Assembly (NCBI GenBank): GCA_030549495.1
Contig: JAUIRK010000368.1
Coordinates: 5,001 to 69,000 of the forward strand
DNA from: Nectonema munidae
Lineage: Eukaryota; Nematomorpha; Nectonematoida; Nectonematidae
Reading direction: 5' to 3'
Length of the DNA: 64,000 nt
In this document: piece by piece, positions 22,031-32,744 of the stretch
Position numbering within the stretch: the stretch's first letter is position 1
Layout of the letters: each line of letters begins with the position of its first letter
Translations under genes and position numbers: made by a program
Notes under the pieces: generated by a model
Databases searched by the model: none
The model's input: the letters and a program-made list of their open reading frames with translations, nothing else
What the model was told of the DNA's origin: nothing

Positions 22031-24200
22031 TAGTGCTCTGCGCGGGCGTATAACCCGCGCGGGTTTTGCGGGGCTTGCATCCACAGGGCGGACGCGGGTT
22101 GTCCACAGCAATTTTTTAAGGGGCGGATTGGGTGCGGGTTTATTATTATAGCGCAGACTAAATAACCCTGACTTTACATGACCCGCCCTGACTTCTATGC
22201 TGGTTATATTGAGTGCATGCGTTAGCCTGTATGGAAATGGCTTATTTTTAATTGGTATGTATTACATATATTGGAAATTGAGAAAATAGTGTATGGAGTG
22301 GAACGTCTGATTAGTCTGATTGATGGATGTAGAAGAGAAGGGAGAGAAAAGATCAAATAATGCGAATGACATATTTTTGAAATATCCATGTGTGATTGTA
22401 GAATGTAGATAAAACAATTAATAAATCATTTTTTGTTGTTTTCTTTCGCACATTTTAAATGGCAACATTAACATCTCTGCAAGTTTCATCTCATTTGAAA
22501 TCTGGATTATATAAAATAAAAAGTGTAAATGGATTGAAATCGGAGGTCTGGAAGACGTTTGGTATCGTGGTAGATGAAAAAATACTGATTTAGATTTTGC
22601 AGTTTCTAAAGTATGCTTTCAAGCTTTCACTTATTTTGAAAAAAAACATGTACTTCAATTCTCAGGAGACACAAGTGCAAAATAGCTGCTAATCAAACTT
22701 TACTTACTAATGTAATCAAGTCAGTTTTAGACAATTTTTTTTGGAAGGAAGACCTTTTTTAAAAAATGAATACTATATTTTAGAGTAGTATAGTAAATCT
22801 AAAATTATTTTTTTCCAAGCACGTTAAGGATATAAATAATATTTAATTAGCTTTGTATAATTTTGATATGTAATAATGCATTTTAAGTTGTAATAAATTA
22901 GCGAATTCATCAAGTAGTAATTTTTAAGACTTTAAGTTTAGTTTGTGAAAAACATACACATAAAAATAACCTATTTCAAACAAAAGAGAGAATTTAAAAC
23001 ACGCAAAATAACTTTTCGAACATTATATTGAGGTATTTTTCAATATCATAAAAATTGTTAAATTCAAACTAAATTATCAAAGTAACGTTTTGCTTACTTA
23101 GTTATACGCATACAGTATGCCTTGTTTTATTCCCACTAGAGGCTATAAAAAATTTAGGGAGTAGGGGGGGGGGGGGCTGGGGCAAAAGTTTGAATCTATA
23201 GTTTTTTAGAGGTATTAAAATAATAGTGTTTTTTGGTATCGTAATTAATTTTCCTGGGGGGGGGGGGTCAGAAATTTTTCAGGTGAGAGGGGGCTGTCGT
23301 ATGCCCCCTGGCTACGCCTTGTATGCATATTTAATTTTAGTTTTAAAGTTGGACTCATATTCATTTTTTTTAATTTGACCTTAAATATAATTTGAAAATA
23401 AGAGTGAACGACGGTGATATTTTGGATATTATTTTGTAATTTAAAAAATTATGCGATTCTTACTGCTTCCGACATATTTAATAATCGTTTCAATACCGAT
23501 TACAACTAAATTACTTTTTCAACTCTTTTATTGATAAAAAGGAACTTCTATAATTTCAAAGTTTTAATAATACGTTTATAGTTTTAAAGTCTAATAAATA
23601 ATCTAAAATTTTGAATTTATTTCAGTTGCTTAAAGTTCAACATGAAAGTCCAACACTTTTCAATGCACGTGATCTTTTAACACATCCAAGTTAATTGGAG
23701 TAACACATCCAATCTACGGTAAGTCTCTTCTAAGCCGCGTTATAACAACTGCGGAGTTTGATGCTGAACTGAAGAAAACGGGTGCCAACATTAGAGCAGC
23801 TATACTCGCTCCCTTATCCAAGTTTGGAGGAGATCAATCACAACTTTGCCCTTTTATATTCACAACAGATAGAGGTAGCAACATGATTGCAGCAATTTCT
23901 TAATGATGAACGTCTTGATTGTGTAGCACATGTTTTGAATACTGTTTTACGTCATACTTTTGATAAAAAAACATGTACAGAATTGATCACATAGGTTATT
24001 ACAAGTTGTAAAACACTTGTAAGATAGATCAAGAAATCTTCAACTCAAAACTTGCTTCAAAAAACTGTATCTTGTGACACTCGGTGAACTCTGTCTATTT
24101 ATGTGTTTTTGTCGAACATTTTCCACAAGACATTGAACGCATAGCCTTGTGCAACCTTTTTACAATGCAACATTAAATATAGAAGGGGATAAAATTCAAC
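22031..24200 (+). pseudogene. BED-finger hAT transposon remnant
   Basis: It starts with a CpG-rich terminal block (22031-22165, GCTCTGCGCGGGC and CCCGCGCGGG) of the sort seen at hAT ends. At 22459-22700: SEVWKTFGIVVDEK, then a degraded LRRHKC, i.e. a BED-type zinc finger. At 23780-24150: APLSKFGGDQSQLCPF, FTTDRGSNMIAA with the core Asp, ERLDCVAHVLNTVLRHTF and VSCDTRWNSVY. The frames are broken by stops and shifts, and the C-terminal domain was not found. A MITE is inserted at 23134-23321. Confidence 0.65.
23134..23321. mobile_element. CAGTGGCGTAGCCAG-type MITE, diverged
   Basis: The right end, reversed, reads CAAGGCGTAGCCAGGGGGCA; the left end, CACTAGAGGCTATAAAAAAT, is decayed. Two G-runs of 9-13 lie inside. 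No clear duplication. Confidence 0.5.
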
Positions 24201-24539
24201 CCACCTGCTTACCTTAATGTTTTAACTGTTTTGTATTAATCTTTTGATTGCGTATCTTTTCTATTAATAATAAAAATGATTTTTTAATGTTTTTCAAATA
24301 ATTAATTTATGTTACTTAAACCAGGAGAATCAAGATGTACTTATATTGAGTAAATGGCCCAGATACTCAGATATTTTTAAAAATTGTACTCGCCTTTGAA
24401 AAAGTTTGTACACCCCTGGTTAAAGTCTATTTTTTCTTCATAAGAACGGTTACACTTTAGTGAGTGAAGATTCACTTTGAGGATATTATGAAGCTTTAAA
24501 CTTCCTCATCTCTTTGTTTCCTGGCGTTGTGATATTGGC

Positions 24540-24670
24540 GTAGATTACACTTTGGGGAGTGAGAAAAGTGACAGCGAAAGTGTAACACAAGGGAAGGGCC
24601 AGCTAGAGAGAGAGAAAGCGGCTTATGCACAAAGAACTTCAGAGATTTTCCGACTTTAAGAGATTATCCG
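24540..24670. repeat. Inverted partner of the 5791-5910 repeat
   Basis: It shares GAGTGAGAAAAGTGACAG and CTTCAGAGATTTTC with the reverse complement of 5791-5910. Confidence 0.5.
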
Positions 24671-24757
24671 TCTACACTTCATTGTATCCACAGAGGCTTT
24701 TATCCAATCCAACACTTCACCATATCCACACATGGTTTCATCGTATCCTCCACACAA
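24668..24757. repeat. Minisatellite, second part
   Basis: Units such as CTTCACCATATCCACACATG match those at 21918-22030. Confidence 0.55.
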
Positions 24758-25158
24758 TGATGTTTATAGTAAGTAAACAATGCGTTTATCATCACTAACG
24801 TTAATTTGTTTTTAGCACATGTGTTACATCTCCTCGGCGACACTTGCATCTGTTTCATTGTTTTCTTGCAATTCTACGTTCTCTTCATTTGCTCACCATC
24901 GCAGTAACAGTATTTTCTAACATTTTATGTGAAAAATTATTGGGGGCGAAATTTTTTTGTTGCAATTTTCAAAATTAGTGGTCTGGAAATACCTCGGGAG
25001 ATCAAATATTCAAGCAATTCTTTAAAATAGAGTGTATTCAGCGCATACCTAAAGTCCTAAATTTATAAGACTACTTTATATTTTTTTTTACAAATTTGGT
25101 GAATTTAAATACTATACTTCCAGCGAAAATATTTTAACTTAATTTGCATATCGAATAT

Positions 25159-25728
25159 GGTGCGCAGAAAAAATGCCCCCGGAAAAAATGCCCCCGGAAA
25201 AAATGCCCCCAATTAAAAAATAGGAACCCCCAGTAAAAATGCAACCGAAAAAATGCCCCAATTTAAAATTAGGAAAAAATGCCCTAACAGAAAAAATTTT
25301 TAAAAATTAAAAAATTTTTTTTTTTAAAAGTTGACTTTTCATCTAAAACATTTAAAATTTAATTAAAGTAAACTAAAAAACTCAGCATACGAAAAATTTT
25401 TAAATACAAAAAAAATTTATAAAACAGCAAATATTTTTGGACTTTGTGTGTATCAGAACACTTTCTAAATATAATTTGTGTTTTAACTGATTTTAAGAAC
25501 ACATTTCCACAAATCTGCACCTTTGCTGTTGTTTTGAAGAACTTTATAAAGAAAATAACCCTATAGATTAAGAAATTTTAGAAATTTAGCCTTTAGTGGT
25601 ACCAAATAAAAATATTTATATAATTTAAAAAAATCATGAAAATCAAAAATTAGGGGGCATTTTTTCCTACTTTTTAATTGGGGCATTTTTTCCGGGTATT
25701 TTTTCTGGGGGCATTTTTACCTACAACC
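25159..25728. mobile_element. GCCCCC-ended transposon, copy B, with 9-bp target duplication
   Basis: 570 bp. The left end GGTGCGCAGAAAAAATG is followed by three AAAATGCCCCC units; the right end, reversed, reads GGTTGTAGGTAAAAATGC then CCCC. The duplication ATCGAATAT is perfect (25150-25158, 25729-25737). The paralogous empty site at 52216-52224 reads ATCGCATAT once. The interior is AT-rich with no open frame, so it is non-autonomous. Confidence 0.85.
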
Positions 25729-26620
25729 ATCGAATATACACTAGTTTAAATTTATTTTTGCTATACACTAGTTTAAATTTATGTGCTATTTAGCTTTTCA
25801 TTTGAAAAATGAAGTAGTCTACCAGGCACATTACAGGAATTGATGAAAGGATATTTGATTCATAGAGAAAACAAATAACTGAAGGTTGGATAGTTTTATA
25901 TGAGTGAATGTAGTCTAAAGGCAAAGAGTCTACTAGACACCATGCGATGTTTATATAGAAAAATGTGATTGATCCAGGGGCAAGGGTATAAAATGAAGTT
26001 ATAATTGTGCAAACAAAAATAAAACAAAAAATTAAGATCGCATTATTTCATTTTACTCAGCATCATTCAAAAATAGTTTAAGCTAAATTGATGCAAGCTA
26101 CAAAAATCTACAAAAAGTAAAATAACTGTTAACATTTTGCAATGATTTGCCTTTTATAATAACTTTCCCTTTCAGGCATAATGGGACACTGGTGTTCCAA
26201 ACAAAAAAATTAAAATGAAAAAAAAATAAGCAAATTACTTGCACGTTAACTCAACTTTTTAGTAATATAACCTTTATTTCAATTTAATTATATCAAAATT
26301 TTGAATTTTTTTTCAAATTTTTCTTTCAAAATTGTTTATAAAGTGGAAAAAAATATGAACTATTAAGTGATACCATTAAATTTATACAACACGCTAAGTA
26401 TTCGGTATTTTGATGAAAATTTTTTAAAACAAGTTTTTTCAAATGTATTCTTTATAGAATCATCAATTTTACCTGAAAATTCTTTTTTAATTAGCTATTT
26501 TTTTTACTTTTTTGCTTGGGACTTCAGTGTCCCATTATGCCTTTGTGGAACAATTATAAATGTCCATATAATAAGATACATAAATACAAATTTTTATAAG
26601 ATGTGAATAGAGATTACATC

Positions 26621-26773
26621 CAAAGACACAAAAAATAATAGATACATATTTCAAAATTTGACAGCTATCCTAATCTTTTTTTCTCTTGCCTGTGTGAGAG
26701 TAGATATCAGCAGTTTAAAAAATTTTAGCTGTCAAATGTGCTGATATATGTGTTTTCTATATTTTGTGTCTCT
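26621..26773. mobile_element. MITE inside piggyBac 1
   Basis: The ends AGACACAAAAAATAATAG and, reversed, AGACACAAAATATAGAA are inverted, and both continue to an ATTTGACAGCTA block. About 150 bp, non-coding. Confidence 0.55.
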
Positions 26774-26880
26774 ATCATTTATAGTAGACTAATTTTCGCA
26801 ACTCTAAAAAAGGGAGTAGATAAAACTGAAGTGTTCATATTTTTTAACTTCATCATCAAGTTTTACTTTTTATCCTTCTT

Positions 26881-28530
26881 ATGTCTCTGAAAAGTAAAAT
26901 ATACCATAATGGAAGAGAATTGACAATAAGTAAGAAAGATATAACTGAAATTATGTACACTGAAAACTCAGAAGATGAATTTTTAAAGTTGGACAATGAT
27001 GATATTCAAGCTCTGATATCTGGTGATGAAGCAGGATGTAGCTCAGTAAGAATTTCCAATAATGAAGTGTTTCTCCAAGATGAAGAAGAAGAGAAAAATC
27101 CTGAAATTGAATGAAATGCAATAATTCGAAATGCGTGTGCTCCATCTGTAGAAAATCCTACTGAATAAATTTTTGGATTCATTTTCACAACTGTTAGATT
27201 CTTCTCATGACGAATTTTTTGTGTTCAAAAAAGTAACAAATTTTGATATATTATTAAAAGATATAATTTTAGTAAAAATTCAAAGATATACTGAACTGAA
27301 AGGTCATGTTTTTTCAACCAATGAGCATGAAATTTCTGCTTTTATTGGTATGCATCTTGTGTTTGGTTTTCATAGGCTTCCGACCATAAGAAACTATTAG
27401 TCTAAAAACAAAAGTTTAAATGTAAGCTATATTTCAAATATCATGACATAGTAAATTTACTGAAATCAAACGTTATTTTCATTTAAATAAACAATGATAA
27501 AATGGATGGTGATAGGGCTTATGAAGTGAGGCCGATTTTCAAACATTATAATGCTGCTTTTGGAAAGATATTTTATCCAGAAAAAATTCAGTCAATTGAT
27601 GAAAGAATGATAAAATTTAAAGGCAAATGTAGTATGAAACAGTATGTTAAAGCAAAACCTATTAAGTGGAGTTTCAAATGTTGTGTCAGAGCTGGTATTA
27701 CAGGTTTCGTTTATCAAATAGAACCCTACGTTGGTAGAGAAAAAGACATCGAGCATTCTTTAGGCGAAAATGTAATGCGGTTATCACAGAAAGTTTTCCA
27801 AACGCGTTGTCATCTGTATTTCAACAGTTTTTTTACTACTGTCAATCTTATGAAAATGTTGCATGATAAAGGTATTATGGCGACTGGCATTATACGTGAA
27901 AATAGAAAACTCCCAAGCGATTTGAAAAATGATAAAGATTTGAAAAAAGGTGAAGCTGACTGTCATCAAACAGCTGATCGTAAAATCAATGTTTGTAAAT
28001 GGTTCGACACTCGTGGAATCACAGTGCTATCAAACTTTATGAAGCCAATAGGTATGAAGCTTAGAAAAAAAAGCTTGGAGAAAGAGATAGCTTTATTCAA
28101 ACAATACCTACTATGATCTCAAATTACAATACTTATATGAGAGGAGTAGACTTGTCCAATCAATACAAAAGCTATTACAATTATGATCATAGATCAACAC
28201 ATAAGTATTACCTAAGAATTTTTTTTGATTTGTTTGAAACATCTCTCATAAATTCTTATTTGGTTTTCAAATAGTGAATATAGTCAATCGTTTATAGAAT
28301 TTAAGCAGGTTATTGCTACGCGATTGATAAACAACTTTACATCCAGAAAGTACCCTTCTTCTTCCACCTCAAAAGAAAAAGATTTCCTTCATCTTCCTAA
28401 TTTGAGTGAGAGAAGACAATGATGTTAATTTTGTTGTAAAAATAAAAGAGAAAGCAGAACATTCATTTTGTTGTGGAGCCTGTGAAAAGTTTCTCTGTGT
28501 ACAAAAAGATAGAATCTGTTTTTTGAACTT
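26881..28530 (+). pseudogene. piggyBac transposase 1, decayed
   Basis: The open pieces 26881-27114, 27173-27400 and 27502-28116 together show the family order. First an acidic N-terminus. Then SIDERMIKFKGKCSMKQY with the first catalytic Asp, and LYFNSFFTT where the second catalytic Asp is Asn. Then, in another frame, YNTYMRGVDLSNQYKSYY with the third Asp and, near 28430-28510, a Cys-rich tail. Frames change at least three times and the second Asp is lost, so it is inactive. It is distinct from the other piggyBac families in the window. Confidence 0.8.
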
Positions 28531-28727
28531 TCATTTAGAATTATGATTTTATAAACTAAAAACAAGTTTTTTCAATAAAGTATTTTTTATTTTTTCCTTA
28601 TCAAGTTTTTTATTACATGAAAGGTAAAACACATTTCCCAAATTTCATTTGATACTAAGACTAAAAAATTTGTAGGGCTATTTAACAAGATAACTTGGTA
28701 AAAAATATCTCCTAGATAAAAAAAAGC

Positions 28728-28852
28728 GTAATGTTGCACTATCCGTGCACCGATAAACGTCTTTCCTATGAAATGAAGATAGTACCGTGCATCGATAAAA
28801 AGCCAATTGCATAGGAAAGACGTTTATCGATGCACGCATAGTGCAACATTAC
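28728..28852. repeat. Near-perfect 43-bp inverted repeat
   Basis: The arms start GTAATGTTGCACTAT and reach ACGTCTTTCCTATG; the right arm is its reverse complement with about two differences. The loop is roughly 40 bp and contains a further short copy, CCGTGCATCGATAAA. Probably a small foldback element inserted in piggyBac 1. Transcribed, it would form a long hairpin. Confidence 0.8.
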
Positions 28853-29218
28853 CAAAAATAGTTTAAAAGTATCAACCATTAAAACTTTTAATCCATTTTC
28901 TAATAAATGAAATTTTTTTTGAAAATTTAAAATTTTTTTCCTTATATGCACAGTGGGACACTGGTGTCCCATATCAATTTCCTGGGTCAATGATATTTAA
29001 TTTCAAAAATGCTTCAGTTTTGTCTTAGTTATATTATAGGAACATTTTTTAAAAAGGTTTCACATCATTTTCACTGCGTAACTTTTTCTGTGCCTGAAAG
29101 GGTTAAGGAAAAAAAGTCTATCAGAAAAAGTTATAGAGCTACAAAAAAACTAAAAAATTTTAGAGCATAACTTAAGTTTTTTGAAAACTAATTTGACGTA
29201 TCTCCTACAGCATTCTAT

Positions 29219-29352
29219 GGGTGGCATGACAGGTTGGTTGAGATGATGGACTAAGCACGGAAGCCTCTGGATTCGATTCCTTATCGATACGAATTTGTTC
29301 ATAGTTTGACATAAGCGGTACATCAGTGCCTTGTCAATGAAAATACACCCGC
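29219..29352 (+). mobile_element. tRNA-derived SINE, copy 1
   Basis: A-box TGGTTGAGATG at 29235-29245 and B-box GGATTCGATTCC at 29269-29280 have tRNA spacing. The tail reads TTCATAGTTTGACATAAGC and TTGTCAATGAAAATACACCC. It cannot fold as a normal tRNA along its length. The same SINE lies at the matching place in the paralogous repeat (57287). Confidence 0.75.
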
Positions 29353-29589
29353 TGCACCTTACCTTTTACTCAAAATTGGAAATTTTGCTACATAATTAAC
29401 ATAAGAGAGAAAGGAAACAAAATAAACTAATAAAGCAATTTTCACTATTTTAAAATGGAACCGTCTGTTCTTAGAATAATTTCAAAATAGGAGGCATAAA
29501 GAATTAGAGTTTATTTGATATTTTCAAGTTTTTATAAGCAGCAAAAGCCAACGTTTAAGTAGCTAACCCTTATAATTAAAAAATTATTT

Positions 29590-31540
29590 TAATTTAGAGA
29601 AAATTATAATTCATCTAATGATTTTGATCTAAGAACTTTTACTGAAGAGACAAGTTCTTCCAGATTTCATTGTGTTGACGATCTACTTGATGAGTCTAGA
29701 TCAGGGGTCGGCAAAGTGGTCGATATCGACCCCTGGGGGTCCATAACAGATCCTTAGGGGTCGATAAGATAAAAAAAACCTATCAAATTGTTCTATGCTT
29801 TTTTTACTTTATAGTAGTAATAAACATCCTTTTTCTTTTAAAACATAGTTTAGGACATTGTATAGTGTAGGATATATGAAACATTTTTGGTTTCTATTTC
29901 TCTCTTAATTGTTGACATTGATTAATGCTTTTATGAAACATTTTTGTGTGCGGTGGGGGTCGATGTGAAGGCAAATGTTCAATGAAGGGGTCGATGGGTG
30001 AAAAAATTTGCCGATCACTGGTCTAGATATATTGCTTTAAACAGAACAGAGGAAGAAAGTTTTGAGAGTATTTTTAGGATAAATTTAAAAGAAAAAAATG
30101 AGGGTTTTAATGATAGGCATTTGCTTTGGTCAACGGTTTACAAACATTTACATTGAAAATAATGATAGAATGCATTCAAGCGATTCGCCCAGTCAACACA
30201 TCAAACTTGTTGATATGCCTGAAATGAGTGCATATATAGGATTGACATATTTGAGAGGAATTTTAAGGCAGAACTTTTTAAAAGTGAATTTTCTTTGGTC
30301 ACATTTGGGCTGTCCACTTTTTCAAGTGTTATGAGTATGAAAAGATTTTATTTTTTAAACAAAAGCTTATGTTTTGATGATCCATCAACGAGGAATGAAA
30401 GATGGATAAAAGATAGATTTGCTGCTTTTCGCGAAATTTTTGGAATTTTTAACGTTAATTGTTGTAAGTACATGAGACCTAGTGCTTTTTTAACAATTGA
30501 TGAGTCCCTCTACCCATCAAAAACTGTTATCAATTTTAAAGTCTACAATCCACTCACACCTTCGAAATATGGGCTTTTGTTCCGCTCTCAAGTTCTGTTG
30601 AGTTTCCCTACACTTTTTAATCGATTGTATATACAGGCAAACCGATTGATGGGGCAGGCCCATTTTATGTAAATACTACCTTAGAAGCTGTTAAGCAGTT
30701 AATAGAGAAGGTTAAGCGTTACACTTCTTTAGAAGGTGCAACATTACGATCGATAGATTTTATACATCGCTTCCTCTCATTGAATGACTCTATAAAGAGA
30801 AAATTACATGCATTGGCACAATCATGCCATCAAGAAGAGGAGTTCCAGAAGGAATAAAGTGAGTTGTAGAGAAAATTTTTCTTATAAAGTTTGTTTGGAA
30901 AATTTTTTTTACAAGTATCTATGTTTGAATAGCTACCTAGTTAAGCAGAAATCAAGTTTTAAAAATATTTTGATTTCTTCATCATTACCTTCGATTTATG
31001 GAGCGACAAAAGATGTAATCAAAAAACAGCAATATATAAACTTTACGACTATACCAAAGGTGGAATCGATATTTTTGACCAGCGAATTTCATATGGTTCT
31101 TCTGTGAGAAAAAGTAAAAAATGGACATCTAAAGCATGGTGTTTTTTATTGGACACTGCAAGAATCAATGCAGGAACTGTCTTTTCCCTAAAAAAGGATT
31201 GGAACGAAGAAAGATAGACTCGTTTTCCTTCAGTATGGAAATAGTTAAATCACTGATTATCCCTTTCATGCAATCGAGATCCTTCACAGGGCTCAGCAAC
31301 ACATTAAAGCAAAAATTAACTTCTCCTTGAACTCACCTTCTCCGTCATTTACGAGTTTGAAAGGCAAAAATGGAGCAAATAGACGCTGTAGCCAATGTCT
31401 AAAGCTCATTTTTGGACCAAATTATAAAGAGAAAAAGGATAAAATCAAGAAAGTAAAGCAACAATGTCAAAAGTGCGAAAAATGTTGTTGTTCCTTGCAT
31501 TCTGTCAGCCTGTGTTTTGACTGCTATAACAAAATCTGAT
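29590..31540 (+). pseudogene. piggyBac transposase 2, decayed
   Basis: Plus-strand pieces in family order. The N-terminus at 29597-29701 is split by a hAT MITE. Then MPEMSAYIGLTYLRGIL (30098-30334), LTIDESLYPSK with the first Asp (30480-30530), ITCIGTIMPSRRGVPEGIK near 30790, KGGIDIFDQRISYG with the third Asp near 31060, and a Cys-rich finger (31380-31539) with CSQC, CQKC and CCCS motifs ending in CFDC. The second Asp block around 30760 is degraded. Several frame changes. The element ends were not recognised. Confidence 0.75.
29702..30020. mobile_element. hAT MITE with perfect 8-bp duplication
   Basis: 319 bp. The ends CAGGGGTCGGCAAAGTGG and, reversed, CAGTGATCGGCAAATTTT are inverted. The duplication GTCTAGAT lies at 29694-29701 and 30021-30028. 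Inserted in the N-terminal part of piggyBac transposase 2. Non-coding, with GGGGGTCGAT repeats near both ends. Confidence 0.9.
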
Positions 31541-31609
31541 TTTTTTTGTCTCTAATAAAAATATGCTTTAAATGTTTTTTCAAACTATTTACAATTCAAA
31601 TTAGATATT

Positions 31610-31789
31610 CAGTTGCGTAACTAGGTTTTCTACCAATAGGCCGAGAACTTGTCCACTCAATAAACAAAAATGTCTAATAACAAAAAACATTTATTATTAA
31701 AGTTTTGACTTATTTTGACCTTAAAAATTTGTCAGAAGTAAGCCAGAGAGGGCAGCAGCCCCCTTGCCCCTATGCTAGTTACGCCGTTG
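31610..31789. mobile_element. CAGTTGCGTAACTAGG MITE
   Basis: Left CAGTTGCGTAACTAGG and right CTAGTTACGCCGTTG are inverted, and a C-rich CAGCCCCCTTGCCCC block precedes the right end. Same group as 16485 and 39647. The target duplication is not clear. Confidence 0.6.
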
Positions 31790-31934
31790 GGTCATATGCC
31801 ACATATCATGAGTATTGCAGGGTAAAATAGAAAAGTTGAGAAAAACAGTTTTATCTTTTAGTTTGTGAAATTAACTTTTTTAGATATGAGATAAATTTTC
31901 AGTAACTAAAACTTGCTTTTTTTGGTATAGATGT

Positions 31935-32215
31935 TATTAAATATTTCCAATTCCTGCTGATAATATAATTTTTCTTATGTCTTCTCATAATGATTGATTA
32001 ATGACATATTGGCTGGATTTCATAAAAAATCGTGTTATCAATTCAGCGTAGTTGAAAAGGGTAGTTTAGACATGTTTCATGATGTAGATATAATTTTTCT
32101 TTTTTGACAGGACTTGTCAAAAATGATTGATTAATGACAGATTGACTGGATTTCATAAAAAATTAATTCCATCAATCAATTCTGCGTACTTGAAAATGGT
32201 AGTTTTGAGTTTTTA
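31935..32215. repeat. Two inverted units of array 1
   Basis: Reverse complement of the ~150-bp unit at 12340-13675: TTTTTTATGAAATCCAGTC, CATTAATCAATCAT and a CTGAATTGAT block recur with ~150-bp spacing. Confidence 0.6.
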
Positions 32216-32403
32216 ACCAACAAAATATGTTCTAAAATTCTTTTGGAAGAGGGGGCGGAATCCGCCCCCTGCCAAAAAACTGCTCAAAATTGCCAGCCTG
32301 AAATAGCGTTATCTCTGAGGCGAAAATTTTTTAGATGTTTTCAAGCAAGACATTATTTTATAAATATTTTTTATCTGTAGTATAAATCGTAATTAAAATA
32401 GAG

Positions 32404-32744
32404 TAGACTCTCGTTAAGTCCGACTACATGGGGGAGAAGTGTTTCCGACTATGCCGATTGTCCGACATAACAGACGGTCTACTATATATATATATATGGT
32501 AGAAAAAAATATTTCAAATTGGACTAATTTATAGCCACAATAAACTTTTGAATAACGTCAAAATTTAGAATGACCGCGAACTACCTATGGAGTAAAAAAA
32601 TAAAATGGTTGAAACCAAAGCGAAATTAAAAAAGTCAAAGAAAATGACCCCTTGTAAGCCTATGAGGGCAAACATTTGTATTCTCGGTCACGGTCCGACT
32701 TATCCGATATCCGAGTTATCAGGGTCCGAGTTAACGAGGGTCTA
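32404..32744. mobile_element. pogo/Tigger-like MITE
   Basis: 341 bp. Left TAGACTCTCGTTAAGTCCGA and right TCCGAGTTAACGAGGGTCTA are inverted 20-mers with two or three mismatches, bordered by TA. A (TA)n tract lies inside. A half copy is at 5226-5387. Confidence 0.75.

Larger units (their letters stand above)
26167..29102 (+). mobile_element. piggyBac transposon 1, decayed
   Basis: The ends CCCTTTCAGGCATAATGGG and, reversed, CCCTTTCAGGCACAG are inverted. TTAA follows the right end (29103-29106); on the left only part of it remains. The paralogous empty site with a single TTAA is at 52973-52976. Palindromic GGGACACTGGTGTYCC blocks lie near both ends. It carries a broken transposase and two younger inverted-repeat insertions. 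Confidence 0.85.
24934..29360. repeat. Dispersed ~1.3-kb repeat, copy 1, twice interrupted
   Basis: Three blocks (24934-25158, 25729-26166 and 29103-29360) align collinearly with copy 2 at 52010-53076 plus 57269-57420. Between the blocks sit a GCCCCC-ended element and a piggyBac, both absent from copy 2. The last block ends in a tRNA-derived SINE, also present in copy 2. No long coding region; the nature of the repeat is unknown. Confidence 0.75.

Noticed and set aside
29219-29352. tRNA gene candidates at the A-box/B-box sites (also 55366, 57287, 58583)
   Set aside because: The boxes are followed by SINE tails and no clean cloverleaf with acceptor stem was seen, so they are called SINEs.
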